From positions 248,001 through 312,000 of the forward strand of contig NZ_CAJVAS010000003.1 of assembly GCF_910593845.1 (NCBI RefSeq): 64,000 nt of DNA, read 5' to 3'. The position numbers and the translations under genes were made by a program. Below are positions 18,463 to 27,850 of the stretch, in pieces. Each line of letters starts with the position of its first letter. Position 1 is the first letter of the stretch. The stretch is from Paenibacillus solanacearum (GTDB taxonomy: Bacteria > Bacillota > Bacilli > Paenibacillales > NBRC-103111). Under the pieces are notes generated by a model. It saw only the letters and a program-made list of their open reading frames with translations, ran no database searches and had not been told where the DNA came from.

Positions 18463-18900
18463 TTACGTAGTAGATGTTAGTCGTTGAGGCATAATCACGA
18501 ATCCAGTTGCCTTTCGCGATTTCAAAACAGTAATCAGCTGGTTCTGGAGGGAAGCGTGACATGTTATCTCAACAATAACCTCGCTTTTACGACTCGCAAG
18601 AACTTTTAGTTTTTTCGTTTTATTGAACGCTACTTCGATGATCAATCCTAAGATAAAACCGCCTGTTAAGCCAAGCAACCCCCAAATGACGGGTCCCCAG
18701 TACAATACGAATCCATAAATAACGCCCAAGACTGAAAAGATCGTTCCGATCATCATGGCGCCGTCCAGCATACTTTTGCCGTCGACCCGATGAATTGAGT
18801 CAAGGATATGGGTTTGAGAAACAAGATTTTCCAGAGGCAGTGCAACGATATTCTGCGGCGGAACTCCCAGTTTCTCTACATCATGAATTACCATCTCCAC
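18463..18900 (-). pseudogene. Small two-helix membrane protein, start lost (cassette A, gene 2)
   Basis: 145 residues can be read from a GTG at 18900. It is a paralogue of the gene at 21279: both have ILDSIHR(V/A)DG, then a Gly-rich pair of membrane helices (GFVLYWGPVIWGLLGLTGG), and a basic C-terminal domain. The expected first 14 residues are present, but in the other frame, as the end of the preceding gene: VQILAAFEHSPLW corresponds to MQIFATFEYSTLL in the intact copy. A missing G between TTGTGG and AGATGG explains the shift. The start codon position reads GTA instead of ATG. So this gene looks truncated or inactive. Function unknown. Confidence 0.65.
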
Positions 18901-19727
18901 AAAGGTGAATGTTCAAATGCGGCGAGTATTTGTACAGTCTCGTTTTCGGTTGCGATTCGTTGTCCCAAGTTTTCAGCCCTCACTCTTAGGTATCGAATTT
19001 GTTCAATATCGAATAACGTATTGTTTTCGATTACTGCGGTATATGCCTGATAGATCGCAAAGCCGTACATGGAAGGCAAAAAAAGGAACCACTGCCAGTC
19101 TGCAATGGCGGTTGCACCTCTAAAATCCCCAAGGAACGAATAGAGCCAGCTACGAACCGCAACGGCCTTATAGCAAACCACGATCCACCAAGCCAATATA
19201 AAGGTGCCAACGATCGTAGTCCCCCCATATAATTGTCCTAAGCCAGGACATAAAACAGACCAGACCAATCCTGTCCAAGGATTTTTCTTGTCAAGAGTGA
19301 CAACGTCAAAAAAGCTAACATCTGAAGGTGTGACCGGTGCGTCTTCAATTTCGGATAAAGCGTGACTTTTCTTAATCTCAACTGCGCAACGGTAACTGTC
19401 CCAGATGCTGTATACATATACCGCCACATAAAGCAAAGCCCAATCCTGATTGATTTGAGCCTTTGCCTCTTCGAACCTGCCAAGAAAGGATAAGGCAATT
19501 CCCATGTTAAGATTAGACTGGTTGTTTACCACAAGCTCCCAGATGATCAGCACAAAACCGAGTAGGTACTTACCTAAAAACATGTGCCCAAATCCTGGAA
19601 AGGCAACCGACCACCAGGCTGTAACCCAAGGTGTACGAGGATATACCGAATTGATTCCAAATACGGAAATTTTCCCTTTGGGATAGCGAGGTTTTATGTT
19701 GGCTGACTGGAACTTCTGATGTGGCAT
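18888..19727 (-). CDS. Membrane protein with internal duplication (cassette A, gene 1)
   Basis: 279 residues including a C-terminal piece that properly belongs to the next gene. Two halves repeat each other: WSVAFPGFGHMFLGKYLLGF ... YSIWDSYRCAVE and WSVLCPGLGQLYGGTTIVG ... YQAYTAVIENN. Each half begins with a TM2-like PGxG turn, has about two membrane helices, and ends in an aromatic helix. It is paralogous to the gene at 20492. The ATG at 19727 follows GGAG. I do not know a function for this family. Its last 15 residues are a frame-fused remnant of the downstream start. Confidence 0.7.
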   Translation of the reverse strand: MPHQKFQSANIKPRYPKGKISVFGINSVYPRTPWVTAWWSVAFPGFGHMFLGKYLLGFVLIIWELVVNNQSNLNMGIALSFLGRFEEAKAQINQDWALLYVAVYVYSIWDSYRCAVEIKKSHALSEIEDAPVTPSDVSFFDVVTLDKKNPWTGLVWSVLCPGLGQLYGGTTIVGTFILAWWIVVCYKAVAVRSWLYSFLGDFRGATAIADWQWFLFLPSMYGFAIYQAYTAVIENNTLFDIEQIRYLRVRAENLGQRIATENETVQILAAFEHSPLWRW

Positions 19728-19875
19728 AAGTTATTTCTCCTGCAGATTGATGTCCTCATGTAATTTAACCAATAACTACCTGTGTTATTCTGGGGATGCT
19801 AAGGGTATTAGATGTATAAAATTGCAAGGTTAGGGATATTATTATCACTTTTAGATCAATAATGCTAAATAGAGA

Positions 19876-20358
19876 ATGAAGAAAGTTGGCGATTTAAATA
19901 TGGCATATGTTTCTTATGTCTTTGCGTTTTTTTTAGTCTTGAATCTTATTTCATTCTTGGTCCCTAGAAAACTAAGCAAAATCGAGATATACGCTACTAC
20001 CTTCTTTGCCTACTCCTATGGTCTCACAACAGACATGGTGCTTGATCTACATTACAATCTTTATGGTTATTTTTCCTACGGTTTTCAGTGGCTATCGTTG
20101 TTAGGAATTATCATGTACTTTCCTTCAATTAGTTTTTTGTTCTTGAATTTTTTTCCTATGGAAAAGAGGATGCGATCCAAAATCGCTTATATTTTGGTTT
20201 GGACGGTATTTTCAACTGGAGTTGAATGGCTCATAGTACAGACCGACTTTTTTTATTACAATGGCTGGAAACTGTGGTACTCGGCTTTATTATATCCCTT
20301 AATTTTCATGGTTCTTATCGGTAATTTAAAACTCGTAAGAAAGCATATGGAACCTTAA
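19876..20358 (+). CDS. Small integral membrane protein (CBO0543-like)
   Basis: 160 residues, with about five membrane helices and an AT-rich coding sequence distinct from surrounding genes. Patterns YATTFFAYSYGLTTDMVLD and EWLIVQTDFFYYNGWKLWYS match the CBO0543-type membrane proteins of spore formers. The ATG at 19876 has only a weak ribosome binding site; 19900 is an alternative start. It lies between two outward-facing paralogous cassettes, and might be the original partner of both. Function unknown. Confidence 0.65.
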   Translation: MKKVGDLNMAYVSYVFAFFLVLNLISFLVPRKLSKIEIYATTFFAYSYGLTTDMVLDLHYNLYGYFSYGFQWLSLLGIIMYFPSISFLFLNFFPMEKRMRSKIAYILVWTVFSTGVEWLIVQTDFFYYNGWKLWYSALLYPLIFMVLIGNLKLVRKHMEP

Positions 20359-20491
20359 TATCAATCCCGTAATGGGGACTTACTCCGCGGCTATCATTTT
20401 TGAACATTCCGCAATTTGGTGAAATGCATATCCTCCTTAGCAAAAAGACAACATAATATTGTGTGGCATTGGTAATATTAGGGGGAGAGTT

Positions 20492-21301
20492 ATGGAGAAC
20501 TTTAGAAATCAATTTCGTAATAAACGTTACATGGCGCACGTCAGCATATTGGGAACAACGCAGCTGCATAAGCGAAATCCCATTACAATAGCCTGTTGGT
20601 CCATGGCTTTTCCTGGTTTTGGACATTTGCTCTTAAATAAATATTTGCGCGGATATGCTTTGATTTTGTGGGAGATGTTTATTAACCAGAAAATACATTT
20701 AAATTCAGCCATGGTTCATACGTTTAACGGCCAATTCCAGGCAGCCCGAGATGTATTGGATCCTAAATTCATGTCACTTTATATCCCTGTTTACTTATTT
20801 GCAATTTATGATAGTTATCGAACTTCTGTTGATATGAACAAAATATATGTACTGGCTCAAAGGGAAAAAGGACACTTTAATGAGTTTAGTATCGGAGCAC
20901 TGGAGATCAATTACCTCGATAAACGTAAACCATGGCTAGCTGCTGTATGGTCCATGGGCGTTCCCAGCGTTGGCCAGCTGTACCTGCATCGTATTGTGCT
21001 GGCAACGTTTATTTTATTAAGTACGATTGTAATCGTATGGCAATCAAATTTAGTCCTGGCGATACATTATTTAATCTTGGGAGACGTGGCTGCCTCCTCA
21101 ACGGTCGTTGATAAGCAATGGTTATTGTATTTCCCCTCGTATTATTTCTTTACCATTTATGATGCTTACACAAACACCGTAGAAAATAACAAGCTGTTCG
21201 ATGATACTCAGAAACAATACCTTATAGAAAATTACCAGCCTGTAGGGCATCTCGTTACAATTGGAGAGATCAATAACGATGCAAATTTTCGCCACATTTG
21301 A
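20492..21301 (+). CDS. Membrane protein with internal duplication (cassette B, gene 1)
   Basis: 269 residues from the ATG at 20492, which follows GGGGGAGAG. It has the same two-fold architecture as its paralogue at 18888: CWSMAFPGFGHLLLNKYLRG ... FAIYDSYRTSVD in the first half, and VWSMGVPSVGQLYLHRIVL ... FTIYDAYTNTVENN in the second. It ends inside the start of the next gene (overlap 23 bp, different frame), so the two proteins are translationally coupled. Membrane location is clear, role unknown. The regular spacing of W, PGxG and YDSYR motifs suggests an assembled or oligomeric membrane complex; that is an inference. Confidence 0.75.
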   Translation: MENFRNQFRNKRYMAHVSILGTTQLHKRNPITIACWSMAFPGFGHLLLNKYLRGYALILWEMFINQKIHLNSAMVHTFNGQFQAARDVLDPKFMSLYIPVYLFAIYDSYRTSVDMNKIYVLAQREKGHFNEFSIGALEINYLDKRKPWLAAVWSMGVPSVGQLYLHRIVLATFILLSTIVIVWQSNLVLAIHYLILGDVAASSTVVDKQWLLYFPSYYFFTIYDAYTNTVENNKLFDDTQKQYLIENYQPVGHLVTIGEINNDANFRHI

Positions 21302-21737
21302 GTATTCAACCCTCCTCGAAATAGCCATAACAGAACTTGAGGAGAAGGGAATAACTGCCGTCTACGCCGTACCGCTTGATTTACGTAAAAAAGAACCGAG
21401 ACTTCTTGATAATATCCACCGAGCCGATGGACTGTCATTTATCGATAAAGGTATGATTTTTGCTTTTATGCTTGCAACTATCGGTGCTAGTAAAGGCTTC
21501 GTTTGGGAAGGAGGGCCAATTATATGGGGGATTGTAGGCGCAATTATAGGATTTCTTATAGGCGTTGCCCTGAGCTGGATCATTTACCTATTGAAACGAA
21601 ACAAAAAGCAGCTTCAACTTAAAAAGGGTAAAAAGGGCGAAGTTATACTCATTGTTACGTGTGAGGACAACCTGGCATCCGTTGTAGAAGATATACTCTG
21701 GGACCATAAAGCTATTGGCTTAGCTAGAACAAGATAA
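21279..21737 (+). CDS. Small two-helix membrane protein (cassette B, gene 2)
   Basis: 152 residues. A cytoplasmic alpha/beta N-terminal domain (MQIFATFEYSTLLEIAITEL ... VYAVPLD) and the motif LLDNIHRADGLSF are followed by two membrane helices with glycine-zipper spacing (IIWGIVGAIIGFLIGVAL), and a basic C-terminal domain ending VEDILWDHKAIGLAR. The start at 21279 overlaps the preceding gene, showing coupling. The intact copy of the decayed gene at 18463. I know no function; the shape resembles small Gly-zipper stress or envelope proteins. Confidence 0.75.
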   Translation: MQIFATFEYSTLLEIAITELEEKGITAVYAVPLDLRKKEPRLLDNIHRADGLSFIDKGMIFAFMLATIGASKGFVWEGGPIIWGIVGAIIGFLIGVALSWIIYLLKRNKKQLQLKKGKKGEVILIVTCEDNLASVVEDILWDHKAIGLARTR

Positions 21738-21774
21738 GAAACACGCTGTGCAGCGAAAATTGCTGTCAGCTCTG

Positions 21775-21804
21775 GGCCACCGATGATATCGCTGGTCTTT
21801 TTTT
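21775..21804 (+). terminator. Rho-independent terminator
   Basis: GGCCACCGAT with ATCGCTGGTC (one mismatch), three-base loop, followed by seven T residues. Ends cassette B. Confidence 0.85.
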
Positions 21805-21955
21805 ATTTTCGCTTGTGCTCGACGATGGCTGCGATTCGGACCGCCCAACCTCGGCCGATTTCGTAACCCCTCCCGGACTTTCACGTATAGAAATGTAAAC
21901 ATAATCCCTTTCATGGATTGTTGTTTAAAAAAACAGAAGCCGAGGAAATTGTCCT

Positions 21956-24343
21956 ATGAATGAGGAAATTACGCTTCAAGCGGACCTGTGGTATCGGCTG
22001 GCCGAGCAAAAGGCGGCTCATTATTTCGCATCGCTTTACGAGCAGGTCAAAGAAAAAAACGATGTATCGCCATTGATAAATGATTTTGAATTGTGGAAAA
22101 AAAGCCATATAGGTCGTCGTCATTCGCTACTGTCCATTTTTTCACAAGCCATTCGAAAACCGGATTCCCGGGACTATCACAACTATATACGCTGGCTGAA
22201 CCAAACGGGCAAACTGGATGGTTTTCTGGATCGAAGCGTCTCCTATATTTACTTGCGGGATCTGGGCAAGTCGCTGAACGATTCCGCTACCCAGACCCGG
22301 ATTCAGCAGGTAGTCGCTGACGTCAAGAGGTACTTGATCCGTTCCTTGTCGGCAAACGGAGGAGTGGAGCCGGAGTTTATGAGCTTGGCCGGGCTGTACC
22401 GCTGGGCTCAGAAAGAAGGGATAGAAACCGCGATCATCTGGGTAATCGACAAGCTCAACTCCGTTTCGGCGCACATTCCGAAGGAAATGAACGCCGAGCA
22501 CTCGATGCGCAAGCTTATTAAGATCATCACCGGAGTTGTACTGCATGTCATGGAAGAGATGGGCGACCATACGCCGCCTGCGGAGCGTGCGCGCAGACTG
22601 GATGAAGCGATCCGGCTCGGGTACTCGTACGGTCTGACTTATCCTTTTATTGACGATTTGCTCGATTCCCCGGTCTTAACCGTTCGAGAGAAAGAACAAT
22701 ACGGCAGCATGATCCGAACCTCTCTGCTGACCGGAACCGTGCCGGAACTCGGGAAATTGGCCGGACCCAACAAGGAGATGATCCGGTACGTGCATGCCGA
22801 GCTTCGGGACGCTTACGCTTATATCAAGCGGCTTCAGCGGCCGGAGACGCAGCGCCTGTTTTTCGAACAGTCCTATATATTTTTCCATGCTCAGGATATG
22901 GATCGTATCAAAGAGCTTTCGAATCCGAGTTACACGAACGAAGAGCTGTACGTGCCGATCATTTTGAAATCCGCCTTTTCCCGACTGATCGTCCGGTCTG
23001 TCATTCATGCCCCTGCGGACGAAGGCTTTGACCAGCGAACCTTTTATTACGGCATCTATAACCAGCTTGCCGACGATTTTGCCGATATGTTTGAAGATAT
23101 AGAGGCCGGCGCGGTGACACCCTTTACGTATTATTTGACCTATGGCGCCGAGCGGCCGGACTTGATCAATCCCTTTGAGCTGTATTGGGCAGTCATCTCG
23201 CATTTGATTCATCAAGTATATGACGCCGATGCCAGAACCCGGGAAGTGATTCTCTCCCGCGTCATCAACGGTTTGAAACGATGCAAGCAGCGTGTAGGCG
23301 TAGAAACGTATAACGAAATTTTAAATGCGTTTACCTCCGGAATTCCGGAATTCAATCGTCTAGTCCAACAAATGGTCGAAAGAGCGGACGATGTCGATTT
23401 TTTCGACAAGCTGCTCCGCGATCAAATGGTAACTGTTCTGAAAAACGAACGAAGAGAGAAGCAGCAGTTCCTTGATAAGGTTAAAACGGTCCGCCAACAA
23501 ATCAACAGTTTGCTGCTCCTCCCGAAGCAAGACGGGATGGAGCCAGCGAAGGCGGCGATGATCGACCTCGCCAATTACAGTCTCGAAGGGGGCGGCAAAC
23601 GACTGCGGCCCATGCTGACCTGGGTCATGGGAGTCGACGAATACGGGCTTCAGCCAGCCGCGATCGCCCCGCTGCTGAGATCGCTGGAATATATGCATAC
23701 CGCCTCCCTGATCTTCGATGACTTGCCGTCGCAGGATAACGCACCCGTTCGCAGAGGGCGACCGACCTTGCACGAGATGCACGATAGCGCCACTGCGGAA
23801 TTGACCGGCTTGTATTTGATCCAAAAGGCGATAGAAGAACAGGCTTCCCTGGACGGGTTTGACGCCAAAGTCGTGATGGCCCTGATGCAATATTCGTCCC
23901 GAAGGGCGGGGGACATGTGCGCGGGACAGGCGATGGATTTGCAATCCAAAGGAAAAGTGCTGTCGCTGGAGCAACTGAACAGCATCTGTTTTTACAAAAC
24001 CGGAATCGCTTTTGAAGCGTCGCTCGTTATGCCGGCCATCCTCGCTAAAGCCGAGGCAGCGGACATTGCCGGTTTAACCCAATTTGCCTACCATGCGGGC
24101 ATTGCCTTTCAGATCAAGGATGACCTGCTTGATACAGAAGGACATCTGCATGTACTTGGAAAGCCCGCCGGCAAAGACATTGAAAACAACACCTCGACTT
24201 TCGTGACTGTTCTGGGTCAGGATGGCGCCAAAAAGGAGATGTGGGAGCACTACAGCCTCGCAATGGAGGAGCTGAAAAAGATGCCGCGCACTCCCGTATT
24301 TTTGAAACATTTGCTGACTTATATCATACACCGGGATCGTTGA
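21956..24343 (+). CDS. Prenyl synthase fused to a second helical module (possible two-domain terpenoid enzyme)
   Basis: 795 residues. The C-terminal third (about 500-795) is a class I polyprenyl synthase: GGGKRLRP (545-552) for IPP binding, first Asp-rich motif DDLPSQD (588-594) with RRGRPTLH, and second motif KDDLLD (721-726). It should condense IPP with an allylic diphosphate. The N-terminal 490 residues are all-helical and also contain Asp-rich sequences, YPFIDDLLDSPVLT (around 233-237) and NQLADDFADMFEDIEAG (around 372-384), so it may be a second class I terpenoid fold, perhaps a cyclase. The fused size is well above the roughly 300 residues of ordinary synthases. No neighbour is a terpene-tailoring gene. 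The prenyl synthase assignment is firm; the N-terminal assignment is an inference. Confidence 0.8.
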   Translation: MNEEITLQADLWYRLAEQKAAHYFASLYEQVKEKNDVSPLINDFELWKKSHIGRRHSLLSIFSQAIRKPDSRDYHNYIRWLNQTGKLDGFLDRSVSYIYLRDLGKSLNDSATQTRIQQVVADVKRYLIRSLSANGGVEPEFMSLAGLYRWAQKEGIETAIIWVIDKLNSVSAHIPKEMNAEHSMRKLIKIITGVVLHVMEEMGDHTPPAERARRLDEAIRLGYSYGLTYPFIDDLLDSPVLTVREKEQYGSMIRTSLLTGTVPELGKLAGPNKEMIRYVHAELRDAYAYIKRLQRPETQRLFFEQSYIFFHAQDMDRIKELSNPSYTNEELYVPIILKSAFSRLIVRSVIHAPADEGFDQRTFYYGIYNQLADDFADMFEDIEAGAVTPFTYYLTYGAERPDLINPFELYWAVISHLIHQVYDADARTREVILSRVINGLKRCKQRVGVETYNEILNAFTSGIPEFNRLVQQMVERADDVDFFDKLLRDQMVTVLKNERREKQQFLDKVKTVRQQINSLLLLPKQDGMEPAKAAMIDLANYSLEGGGKRLRPMLTWVMGVDEYGLQPAAIAPLLRSLEYMHTASLIFDDLPSQDNAPVRRGRPTLHEMHDSATAELTGLYLIQKAIEEQASLDGFDAKVVMALMQYSSRRAGDMCAGQAMDLQSKGKVLSLEQLNSICFYKTGIAFEASLVMPAILAKAEAADIAGLTQFAYHAGIAFQIKDDLLDTEGHLHVLGKPAGKDIENNTSTFVTVLGQDGAKKEMWEHYSLAMEELKKMPRTPVFLKHLLTYIIHRDR

Positions 24344-24375
24344 CAGTCTGCTGCATGCTGACATACTTTACCGGC

Positions 24376-24407
24376 GAGCCTGTTCCGTTATCCGGAGCAG
24401 GCTCTTT
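24376..24407 (+). terminator. Rho-independent terminator
   Basis: GAGCCTGTTCCG and CGGAGCAGGCTC form a 12-bp stem with one wobble and loop TTATC, followed by TTT. Confidence 0.8.
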
Positions 24408-24535
24408 GGCGTGAAAAGTCGCTTATCCTCACATCGCAGGAACAAAACCATATGTCAGGCAATGTACTGCTTTTGTTACAATACAATCGGGACATTGGAT
24501 GTGTATCGTTCGGCTATTTTTGAACGGGAGGCTAT

Positions 24536-27500
24536 ATGAAAAAAAAGCACTTGATCGTACTCACCGCGGGAGCTGTACTGGCTGCTGGAGCGGCAATCGC
24601 CGGTCTGCACGGCGATTTGCCCTGGCGAGCATCAAATCAGGAGGTGGAGGAAATGACTCCGGTAAACAATAACGATAATGGCGGGAACCTGGCGGCGCAG
24701 CCAGTTGATGAGAGGCTGCTTCAGAATCTGTTCCGTATCTCGTCCGGGCCTGACCAAGGCAAGAAGGTTCCGCTGTACGACGGCACGATCGAAAAGTATA
24801 ACGGCTATTACTACGCGGCCGGAACCGGTACGTCCGGTACGCTGTACCGGTCCAAGGATATGATTCATTGGGAAGGGCCGGTGCGGTTCATCTCGAGAGA
24901 CCCCGCTACGCTTCCGAAGTTCGCCGACAAGGATCGCACTTTTACGGAGTACGGCGCTTCAGACTTTTATTATCACAATGGCGTCATGTTCTATGGCTTT
25001 AACAGCAACAACCTGATTCACGGAAGACCGGACACGATGCCTACGGATAAGCCTTTGTTTCATCACAGCTTCGAGGAGGAGCAGTTCGATACGGGGATTG
25101 ACCTGCAGTTTATGGTCGCGCATAACGGGGACTTGCTGTATTTGCGCAAGGCCAATCCCGCAGAATCGAACCCGAATACCGGGGAGCCGTTAGGCGGGAG
25201 AGCCGGTGTCTGGCTGTGGAAGGTGCAGTCCTTCTTCAATGAACGGGGGAATCCGGGTCGAGGTCTTGCGAAAGAGCTGCTTCATACACAGCCGGGACAT
25301 TGGGGCAACATCAATTTCGTTAATTTCGAAGGACCGGAGATGTACTATCATAACGGTCAGTATTATTTGCTCTACGCGGCGAATCAGATGTTTCCGGAAA
25401 CCGGATTATACGAAACCGGGGCCGCGCAGGCAGCCAATTATGATGATTTCACCAATGCGAACAAATATCCGGGCAAGCTGCTCGCCCGCAATCTCGAACG
25501 TCTTCTGCTCTACTATAAGGTGCTGCTGCCGACCTCGGAGCATGGCTCGCAGACGTATACATATACCTATGATCAGCCCGCTGCCGGCTGGGAAGGTGCG
25601 GCGTTCGACGATTCGGGCTGGAAGAAAGGGGAAGGCGGCTTCGGCTGGCCGACGCATAACCGGGCCCGGATTCCAAGCATTTATAACGGCGGAGTGACGA
25701 ATGAAGCTCTAATCTGGGGAGCGCCGAAGGGACCTGCCCATATATGGACGCGACGGACGTTCAAGGTGGACATGGTTCCGGAGAAGGCGGTCCTTCGTCA
25801 CCGGCTGCAGGGAGAAGGGAACATATATATTAACGGGAAGCGGGTAACGAGCGTGAAGGCTTCCAACCGAGCGTACCAATTCATCGAGATTCCTGCGGGA
25901 CTGTTGAAGAAGGGCGATAATGTCATCGCCGCCGATGCGGTCAAGCTGGGAACGAATCCGAATCATCTCGATTACGGAGTATTCGATACGAACGGAATGC
26001 CCGTTGAGCCGGATATTATCGGTCCTACCCAGCCTAATGTGATTAAGGGGCCGAACGGCTTCGAGACTTGGGCCGTTTACAAAGCGTTCTGGAACAGCGT
26101 GAACGGCCAGGGCAAGGACCGGTTGTTTTTCTGGGGTGACGAGATGGTGGCTGACGGCGTAACGTCCGGACAATCTCCGGGCATGCACTTCGATGCGTTC
26201 GCGCCTACCTTCGAGGACCGATACGACTCTACGGACAGCCTCGGTCGCTATGAGAATGTTCCGGAGGGCGTCTCTGTTAAGGACGGAGCGCTTCTGCTCG
26301 ATGCCACTGGACAACAGAAGCAAGTGCTGCTGAAGGGCTACACAGGCGCCAACTTCTTCTTGGAAACGAACATTCGGTTTGACGGTCAAGCCGCAGGCGA
26401 GCTTGGTCAGGCCGGCGTTACCGTATGGTATAAGGATGAAGCGAATGTCGTCCGGCTTCTTGTGGATCGCGACAAGAGGCAGCTGATCGTATCCGTTGTA
26501 TTGGACGGGAAGTCTGAAGTCAAGACGCTTGAGCTTCCGTACACGTTCAAGTTTCTTGAGGAGGACGCACGGGTATCGGACTTCGCGGAGCAGTATCATA
26601 CGTTGAAGGTGTATAAGAACGGCTCCCGATTGTTCGCCGAGCTGGATCACTACAAGCTCAATAACGACAAACCGGTTCTGGAGGACGAACGGATGGCGGG
26701 TCCTGGCCAAGTCGGCTTGGCCGCATCCGGCTCCAAGGTCAGTATGGACAATACCGTACTTACCACCGGATGGAGCGAATACAAGTCATACATGAACGGA
26801 TGGGACGCTTCGTGGTTGGTAACCGGAGACGGATTAAAGTCGCCTGCGGGCGGGAAGGCGTTGACAGTCAAGGGAGACCGGGTACGCGAGCATGAATTTT
26901 CCGTCAATGTAGATTCTGTCAACCTATCCAAGTCGGGAGAAGCGGGCATCGTCGTCGCTTATGTCGATGAGGCTAATTATATCGTCGCTTACACCGATTA
27001 TGCCGACAAACAGCACGTACTGCGTCAAGTGAAGGACGGCAAGGAAACGGTGCTGGCTAAAGCTCCAACCGCCAGGTATACGATATACGGTCATTCCAAC
27101 TATGACGGACAGGTTCAGAAGGAGTATGTATACGATGTGCGAGGAGTTGCGCAAATTTCTCAAGCAAAGATGTTGTGGACCGCGGGACCGTTCGACTACT
27201 TGAATACAACCTTCCAGCTGCCGGAATCTTCGTCTTCGTCCTTCGGTTTGGACAGCCGAGCGTCGGCGGAAGGGAAGTGGGAGACGCTGCCCGTCGACTA
27301 CCAAGCGAGAGGCAAAGGCGATTACCACATCGCGGATTTCAAATCGCCTGTTATTGCCAGCCAGCTGCGGCTGCGTGTACCGGCTGTGAATAACCGTCCG
27401 TTCTCCCTCGCGCTCCGCGAGGAAATCAGCTCCCGAAATTTTTACAGGACGGTTCGGCTGGACGGACGTCTGTTCGTTTGGGTCAACCATCAGCTCGTAT

Positions 27501-27616
27501 TCAATACGGAAGATCCGTTCGTGAACAAGCCGGCTCAGGCCGGATTGTATACGAACAACATCGAAGCGCTGTTCGATTCCATAACGGCCTTTGGGATCGG
27601 CGAGGCTGCCAAGTAA
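24536..27616 (+). CDS. Large secreted glycosidase-like protein, propeller with inserted beta-sandwich domains
   Basis: 1026 residues with an N-terminal export signal (MKKKHLIVLTAGAVLAAGAAIAG). The first 300 residues look like blades of a five-bladed propeller of the GH43/GH117 type: GTIEKYNGYYYAAGTGTSG, YRSKDMIHWEGP, GASDFYYHNGVMFYGF, FEGPEMYYHNGQYYLLYAAN. About residues 335-470 form a jelly-roll insertion (GWEGAAFDDSGWKKGEGGFG, YINGKRV), after which a propeller strand resumes (KGPNGFETWAVYKAFW). The rest holds two more lectin-like sandwiches of the DUF1080 type (ANFFLETNIRFDG and LDGRLFVWVNHQLVFN). The enzyme would cut an extracellular glycan, but the family number and substrate cannot be fixed. 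It stands alone, after a terminator. Confidence 0.7.
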   Translation: MKKKHLIVLTAGAVLAAGAAIAGLHGDLPWRASNQEVEEMTPVNNNDNGGNLAAQPVDERLLQNLFRISSGPDQGKKVPLYDGTIEKYNGYYYAAGTGTSGTLYRSKDMIHWEGPVRFISRDPATLPKFADKDRTFTEYGASDFYYHNGVMFYGFNSNNLIHGRPDTMPTDKPLFHHSFEEEQFDTGIDLQFMVAHNGDLLYLRKANPAESNPNTGEPLGGRAGVWLWKVQSFFNERGNPGRGLAKELLHTQPGHWGNINFVNFEGPEMYYHNGQYYLLYAANQMFPETGLYETGAAQAANYDDFTNANKYPGKLLARNLERLLLYYKVLLPTSEHGSQTYTYTYDQPAAGWEGAAFDDSGWKKGEGGFGWPTHNRARIPSIYNGGVTNEALIWGAPKGPAHIWTRRTFKVDMVPEKAVLRHRLQGEGNIYINGKRVTSVKASNRAYQFIEIPAGLLKKGDNVIAADAVKLGTNPNHLDYGVFDTNGMPVEPDIIGPTQPNVIKGPNGFETWAVYKAFWNSVNGQGKDRLFFWGDEMVADGVTSGQSPGMHFDAFAPTFEDRYDSTDSLGRYENVPEGVSVKDGALLLDATGQQKQVLLKGYTGANFFLETNIRFDGQAAGELGQAGVTVWYKDEANVVRLLVDRDKRQLIVSVVLDGKSEVKTLELPYTFKFLEEDARVSDFAEQYHTLKVYKNGSRLFAELDHYKLNNDKPVLEDERMAGPGQVGLAASGSKVSMDNTVLTTGWSEYKSYMNGWDASWLVTGDGLKSPAGGKALTVKGDRVREHEFSVNVDSVNLSKSGEAGIVVAYVDEANYIVAYTDYADKQHVLRQVKDGKETVLAKAPTARYTIYGHSNYDGQVQKEYVYDVRGVAQISQAKMLWTAGPFDYLNTTFQLPESSSSSFGLDSRASAEGKWETLPVDYQARGKGDYHIADFKSPVIASQLRLRVPAVNNRPFSLALREEISSRNFYRTVRLDGRLFVWVNHQLVFNTEDPFVNKPAQAGLYTNNIEALFDSITAFGIGEAAK

Positions 27617-27670
27617 TCACGGAGTGAATCTCTGCGAATACGGGATACCTGGAAAGTACAGATAAATAAG

Positions 27671-27748
27671 AAGCTCAAATGCAAGGGATGAAAGACAATT
27701 CGTATTGGTTACGGATATGTCCAAGTTACCCCGCATTTGAGCTTTTTT
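27671..27748 (+). terminator. Long-loop terminator hairpin
   Basis: Perfect 12-bp arms AAGCTCAAATGC (27671-27682) and GCATTTGAGCTT (27733-27744), followed by TTTTG. The 50-base loop is unusually long; the hairpin ends the propeller gene and might carry a small structured RNA. Confidence 0.6.
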
Positions 27749-27850
27749 GTTAGTGGGTATGTGCAATAAGAGAAGAATGTACAAATATTTTATGAGAATA
27801 TCAATGTCACTTTGATTTCAGACTCTTTATACTTTGAATTGAAAAGGAAT

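Noticed and set aside
24536..27616. Assignment of the large protein to a specific GH family
   Set aside because: The catalytic triad could not be placed with confidence in the propeller part, so no family number is given.
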